From assembly GCA_023301465.1 (NCBI GenBank), contig JALZUQ010000036.1, forward strand, positions 1-56,996: a stretch of DNA of 56,996 nt, read 5' to 3'. Shown piece by piece: positions 53,833 through 56,996 of this stretch. The notes under the pieces are model-generated. The model was not told where the DNA came from. It saw only the letters and a list, made by a program, of their open reading frames with translations, and did not search any database. The DNA is from Oligoflexales bacterium. GTDB lineage: Bacteria; Bdellovibrionota_B; Oligoflexia; Oligoflexales; JALZUQ01. A program made the position numbers and the translations under genes. Positions within the stretch are counted from its first letter, which is position 1. The number at the start of each line of letters is the position of its first letter.

Positions 53833-54069
53833 ATGGGAAAGTCTGAAAAAATTATCGACATTGTGGTGAAGCTTAGAAGTAACAAAGAAAAAGTGGAGCC
53901 TCTTCCAACGGGGACCTTAAATATTAAAATTAATATTCCTCCCGTAGATACTCGCTCAAACTCTAAGGTTTGTTATCTAGTTGCTGATTACTTTGGTGTT
54001 GAGGTCGAGGATGTGCGTGTCATAAATGGTTTTCAAAGTCAGAATAAACAGGTTTCTTTAAGCATATAA
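53833..54069 (+). CDS. DUF167 (YggU-like) protein
   Basis: 78 aa. Start ATG 53833 with GAAGGAG upstream. The block NIKINIPPVDTRSNSKVCYLVAD...NGFQSQNKQVSL matches DUF167 (PPVDGKAN...LA...G..S..K). Family members are about 80-120 aa, with an alpha/beta fold and no established biochemical function. Cytosolic. Follows the 1491-aa exported protein by 37 nt, so it is probably co-transcribed, and is ended by a bidirectional terminator. Confidence 0.82.
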   Translation: MGKSEKIIDIVVKLRSNKEKVEPLPTGTLNIKINIPPVDTRSNSKVCYLVADYFGVEVEDVRVINGFQSQNKQVSLSI

Positions 54070-54103
54070 TTTTCAAATCCGGTGATTTTAACAAGATATA
54101 TCT

Positions 54104-54142
54104 AAAAGAGCGCACCCCTTCCTTAAGAGGTGCTCTTTTTTT
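54104..54142 (+). terminator. bidirectional terminator between convergent genes
   Basis: Arms AAAAGAGCGCACC (54104-54116) and GGTGCTCTTTT (54129-54139), pairing with a 2-nt bulge. Flanking T and A runs serve the rightward DUF167 gene and the leftward AAA+ gene. Confidence 0.85.
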
Positions 54143-56744
54143 ATTTTCCTAAGCTGCACGCAGTTTCACGCATATAGATTTCAATTGAATCAGAGTCGAC
54201 TTCTAGGCTAGCCATATCTTCTATTTGACCTCTGATATCTTCAAACTCATTATCTAAAGAAGCTTTGTCAACGATGGCTTTGTTTGGGTCATCTATTAAA
54301 CTCTTGTTTTCTAAGTCGTCTGTATCGGCTTTAACTTGTTTGATGTTAGGTTTGTTTATATCTAAGTAAGTCTCGGTGTACTTTTTTCTTGTTTCGGAGC
54401 TACCAAGTAAGGCTAGTGCTTTTTGGCTTAAGATCTTATTTGTCACTAAATTTTCAATATACTTAGTAATTTGTGACTCTCTAGACTCAACAGTTCTTTC
54501 TTGGAGTGTTAAAGTATTTCTGTTGAAAGTATGTTCATTTAAAAGCTCTTTAGTACTTGTGCTAATATCACCTTCCAAAATAAAATGTGCAGATAGACCC
54601 GGAAAATAAATTTTCCGTGCACCTTTTTCATCATGAATATACCCCTGTGACATCCATTTCATCACTTCTTGTTGATCAATTGCTGACAGCAATTGAAAAC
54701 CATTAAATTGAAGAATTCCTACGGCTCCTCCATTCTTACTGTCTCCAACAAATTTAATGATTTCTTGTTTAATATAATCTAAGTTTGATCTACCTGACAC
54801 ATTAACTTTAAGTACGTTTCTACCTAAAATATCAGCCACTAATTGCGAGTGTTCAATTTGGCCTGAGCCTTTCTCTCCTTGAAAAACAGATAGTTTTGCT
54901 CTGTAATTGTTAGTGTTAACTCCTGTGATAACATTCACCGCAATAGATGTAAGCTTTGTTGATAAATCTGCTTTTAAAGAATCAGAGGTGCCTTCAAAAC
55001 CAGCGATTTTTTCAGATACTCTTTGTTGGAGGTTTTTAGCTTCGAAAATAATGCCTTTCGTTCCAAAGTAGTTTGACAGAAATGATCTAGCAGTGTTGAT
55101 GTCAACAACTTCTCCTTTAGGACTATCGAAGAACTTCGTTTGACTTTGAAAAGTACCCATTAAGTCTCTAGGCCCACGTACGACACCTGCATTAGGATCC
55201 ATTACCCTTGATTGTTTGAGTATTTCAGCAGCAATTTTTTCGGGCTCTATTATGGTAACGCCTTTGTCTCTTAGTTTAATTAGGTCGTTCTCAATAACCT
55301 TTACAATAATATCGTCACTAATGGGTTCAATATCAAAAAGGCTAAACCGATCTACAAGTGCTTCATTTGGCCAAATATATTGATAAAATTCCTCAGTAGT
55401 GGTTGCTGCAATTAGCTTGACTCTACCAGCACTCATGGCGTTTTTTAATTGTTCAAAAATTCCATCACTTACACCGTTTTCACCTTTGTCCATTAATTTA
55501 TGGACTTCATCAGTGTGGAATACAATCGGTCTGTTGCCAGTATTTGCTTTTTTAAGGATTGCTGCAATTCGAGTTTCAAGCTGACCTCTATATGAAGTGT
55601 TTGATTTTAAATTAACACTATCTAAAATGCGTAGGTCAATCTTCTCTAAGTCATTAAATATTCTTTGTTTAAGTTCATCGACTTGAGTTTGAGTAAAATC
55701 TTTAATATAGGTTTTATCTTCTAAGCTCTTATGAAAAAGATGATCGGAGATTTCATTGGGGAACTTTGCTCTAGCCAACATAGCCATGGTATTATCAGAG
55801 GTGAAGCTTTTACCTGCACCTTTTAATGCCCTCAATAGAATACTTTTACCATCAAGTTTTACCCCGCCTAATCCTTCAAAGCTTAGAGAAAAAGCATAGA
55901 CGATTCTTCTTGCAGATTGAGGATCTACTTTGTCAAATTCATTGAAGAAAGGGCTGTCTCTAAAGTGAACTCTTGCGTCTGGTACAGCCTGTTCGATAAT
56001 AGCTTCACTGTCGGGGTTAATGGTTTGAAGATCTGAGTAATTCAGTGCTCCACCTTCTGCGTTCTCATTTGCTGCTAAAGTTTTTGATGCTTCTTCGACA
56101 GACTCTTTATTATAGTTTGATACATAGTATTCATCTCCATAAGCTTGATTCAATTCCGCATTATTTGCGTTTGCTCTCTTATTTTCGGCAATATTGACAG
56201 CTTTCATACCAAAACTCTCTTTTAGTATGTCGATGTGTTTTCTGTGTGCTCCATATATGCTCATGCCAACAGGTAGTTTTGAGTTTTGCGATTTTTGTCG
56301 TATCATGTTTTTTAGGTCTTCTAGAATGACTGTCTTTTCAAAACGTTTTAAATCTAAGTCGACACCTACATCATGGATTTTGATGAGTGCATCATTGACT
56401 ACTTCATATAGTATGTAACCCACGACTTTATTTGTTTCTGAGTCTCTCACTGCTAGAGTTTCTAGCTTCTTCTTTATAAAAGCATCCGTCAGTTGCTCTA
56501 CTGTGTACCAGCGATTATATTGATTTTGAATTTTTTGGATAATTTCAACTTGTGCTTCAATAAAGGGGACTCGAAGATCTGGGTTTAATTGGTTGGTTTC
56601 AGGGTCTTCCGTTACAGCAGTGTCGGTGGTTACGTATTTTTTGGGCGTTGTTACGTCATCTTTAATACCTGAAGTGGGGGTTCTCAAGCGACAGCCACTG
56701 ATGAGTATGAAAAAAGTCATGGCAAAAGTTAACTTAGTCAGCAC
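54141..56744 (-). CDS. lipoprotein ClpB-like AAA+ ATPase with GNAT-like N-terminal domain
   Basis: 867 aa. GTG 56744 has GGAGG 6 nt upstream. Signal peptide with lipobox ISGC, lipid Cys at 18 followed by Arg, which predicts the outer membrane. Residues about 92-185 resemble a GNAT fold but lack the acetyl-CoA G-x-G loop. Residues 295-500 match ClpB/ClpC D1: deviant Walker A ALKGAGKS (306-313), SYRGQLETR (384-392), Walker B D412-E413 in FHTDEVH, sensor ATT and Arg466 in VDRF. A second region about 565-740 looks like D2 with a broken Walker A (GEKGSGQ at 623-629). An AAA+ protein exported this way is unusual. The fold call is by eye. Confidence 0.7.
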   Translation of the reverse strand: MLTKLTFAMTFFILISGCRLRTPTSGIKDDVTTPKKYVTTDTAVTEDPETNQLNPDLRVPFIEAQVEIIQKIQNQYNRWYTVEQLTDAFIKKKLETLAVRDSETNKVVGYILYEVVNDALIKIHDVGVDLDLKRFEKTVILEDLKNMIRQKSQNSKLPVGMSIYGAHRKHIDILKESFGMKAVNIAENKRANANNAELNQAYGDEYYVSNYNKESVEEASKTLAANENAEGGALNYSDLQTINPDSEAIIEQAVPDARVHFRDSPFFNEFDKVDPQSARRIVYAFSLSFEGLGGVKLDGKSILLRALKGAGKSFTSDNTMAMLARAKFPNEISDHLFHKSLEDKTYIKDFTQTQVDELKQRIFNDLEKIDLRILDSVNLKSNTSYRGQLETRIAAILKKANTGNRPIVFHTDEVHKLMDKGENGVSDGIFEQLKNAMSAGRVKLIAATTTEEFYQYIWPNEALVDRFSLFDIEPISDDIIVKVIENDLIKLRDKGVTIIEPEKIAAEILKQSRVMDPNAGVVRGPRDLMGTFQSQTKFFDSPKGEVVDINTARSFLSNYFGTKGIIFEAKNLQQRVSEKIAGFEGTSDSLKADLSTKLTSIAVNVITGVNTNNYRAKLSVFQGEKGSGQIEHSQLVADILGRNVLKVNVSGRSNLDYIKQEIIKFVGDSKNGGAVGILQFNGFQLLSAIDQQEVMKWMSQGYIHDEKGARKIYFPGLSAHFILEGDISTSTKELLNEHTFNRNTLTLQERTVESRESQITKYIENLVTNKILSQKALALLGSSETRKKYTETYLDINKPNIKQVKADTDDLENKSLIDDPNKAIVDKASLDNEFEDIRGQIEDMASLEVDSDSIEIYMRETACSLGK

Positions 56745-56805
56745 AAAAAACCTCCAGAAAAACCTTGAAATTATAGAAAATTAGTACGATTTAGCACTAA
56801 GATTA

Positions 56806-56996
56806 TTATAAGCTATAAAAGGTCTTGATTGGTAATGACGTGTTTTGGGGTTTGATATATTTGTTTAAAATAACTCTATATTTCAGGTACTTATAAAGTT
56901 GTTTGGTTGTTTGGTTGTTTGGTTGTTTGGTTGTTTGGTTGTTTGGTTGTTTGGTTGTTTGGTTGTTTGGTTGTTTGGTTGTTTGGTTGTTTGGTT
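56806..56996 (-). other. open frame entering from the right edge through the tandem repeat
   Basis: A minus-strand frame is open from the window edge through the 8-bp repeat and ends with TAA at 56806-56808. The repeat would encode a cycle of Asn, Gln, Thr, Lys and Pro, followed by a 31-codon tail. The low complexity makes coding status uncertain. Confidence 0.25.
56901..56996 (+). repeat. 8-bp tandem repeat, 12 copies to the window edge
   Basis: GTTTGGTT is repeated 12 times without error from 56901 to 56996 and continues past the edge. The unit length is not a multiple of 3, so copy changes would shift any frame. It is stop-free in all frames on both strands. Confidence 0.97.

Noticed and set aside
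1-56996. tRNA, rRNA, CRISPR arrays, insertion sequences or prophage genes
   Set aside because: Looked for in gaps and gene products; none seen. tRNA detection by eye is not reliable, so a tRNAscan run would be needed to be certain.

Overview
The window reads as an AT-rich, Gram-negative chromosome segment, most like a deltaproteobacterial or Bdellovibrionota-type organism. This is inferred from gene content only: many exported lipoproteins, a type IV pilin, a TonB-dependent receptor, a response regulator with a PopZ-like tail, a FadN-type beta-oxidation protein, and several very large exported proteins with no recognisable family. No rRNA, tRNA, insertion sequence or CRISPR array was seen. 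Both edges fall inside tandem repeats (a 36-bp coding repeat on the left, an 8-bp repeat on the right), which suggests an assembly break at each end.

Layout. 1-1.7 kb: the 3' end of a Pro/Thr-repeat surface protein and a small exported Lys/Glu-rich protein. 1.8-6.3 kb: dnaE followed by a CtlX-type guanidino-group hydrolase. 6.4-9.8 kb: a Fur-family regulator, two palindromic Fur-type boxes, then a MerC-like membrane protein, a CxxC lipoprotein and a lipoprotein with two haem-binding motifs. These look like one metal or redox module. 9.9-10.1 kb: a decayed DUF192 fragment. 10.1-17 kb: mtgA, a DUF374 acyltransferase, an NFACT-R protein, an ICMT-like methyltransferase, an RdgC-like protein, a REC-PopZ-like regulator and cysS.

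17.3-25.2 kb: an exported protein, then the leftward run tkt-fadN-fadA-DUF2079. 25.3-27.8 kb: an exported NUDIX-PAP2 fusion and epmB. 27.8-32.8 kb: a more AT-rich stretch with a putative secreted Cys-His-Asp enzyme whose start is unclear, a GT2/GtrA/TPR membrane glycosylation set and a methyltransferase. 33-36.6 kb: a class A penicillin-binding protein with a large insertion in its transpeptidase domain. 36.7-39.1 kb: a possible small RNA or attenuator, a Cys-rich lipoprotein and a TonB-dependent receptor. 39-43 kb (leftward): a basic exported protein, a type IV pilin, nadE and a low-complexity lipoprotein.

43.1-47.1 kb holds a compact unit: a 21-bp palindrome placed like an enhancer, a close match to a sigma-54 promoter, a small membrane protein, a NERD/superfamily-1 helicase with a cold-shock-like C-terminus, and a translationally coupled HExxH lipoprotein protease. 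47-54 kb: three exported proteins of unknown function (one of 1491 aa) and a DUF167 protein. 54.1-56.7 kb: an apparently lipid-anchored ClpB-like AAA+ protein with a GNAT-like N-terminal domain. This exported AAA+ lipoprotein and the sigma-54 helicase/protease operon are the best candidates for undescribed biology here. All family calls are made by eye, without database searches.
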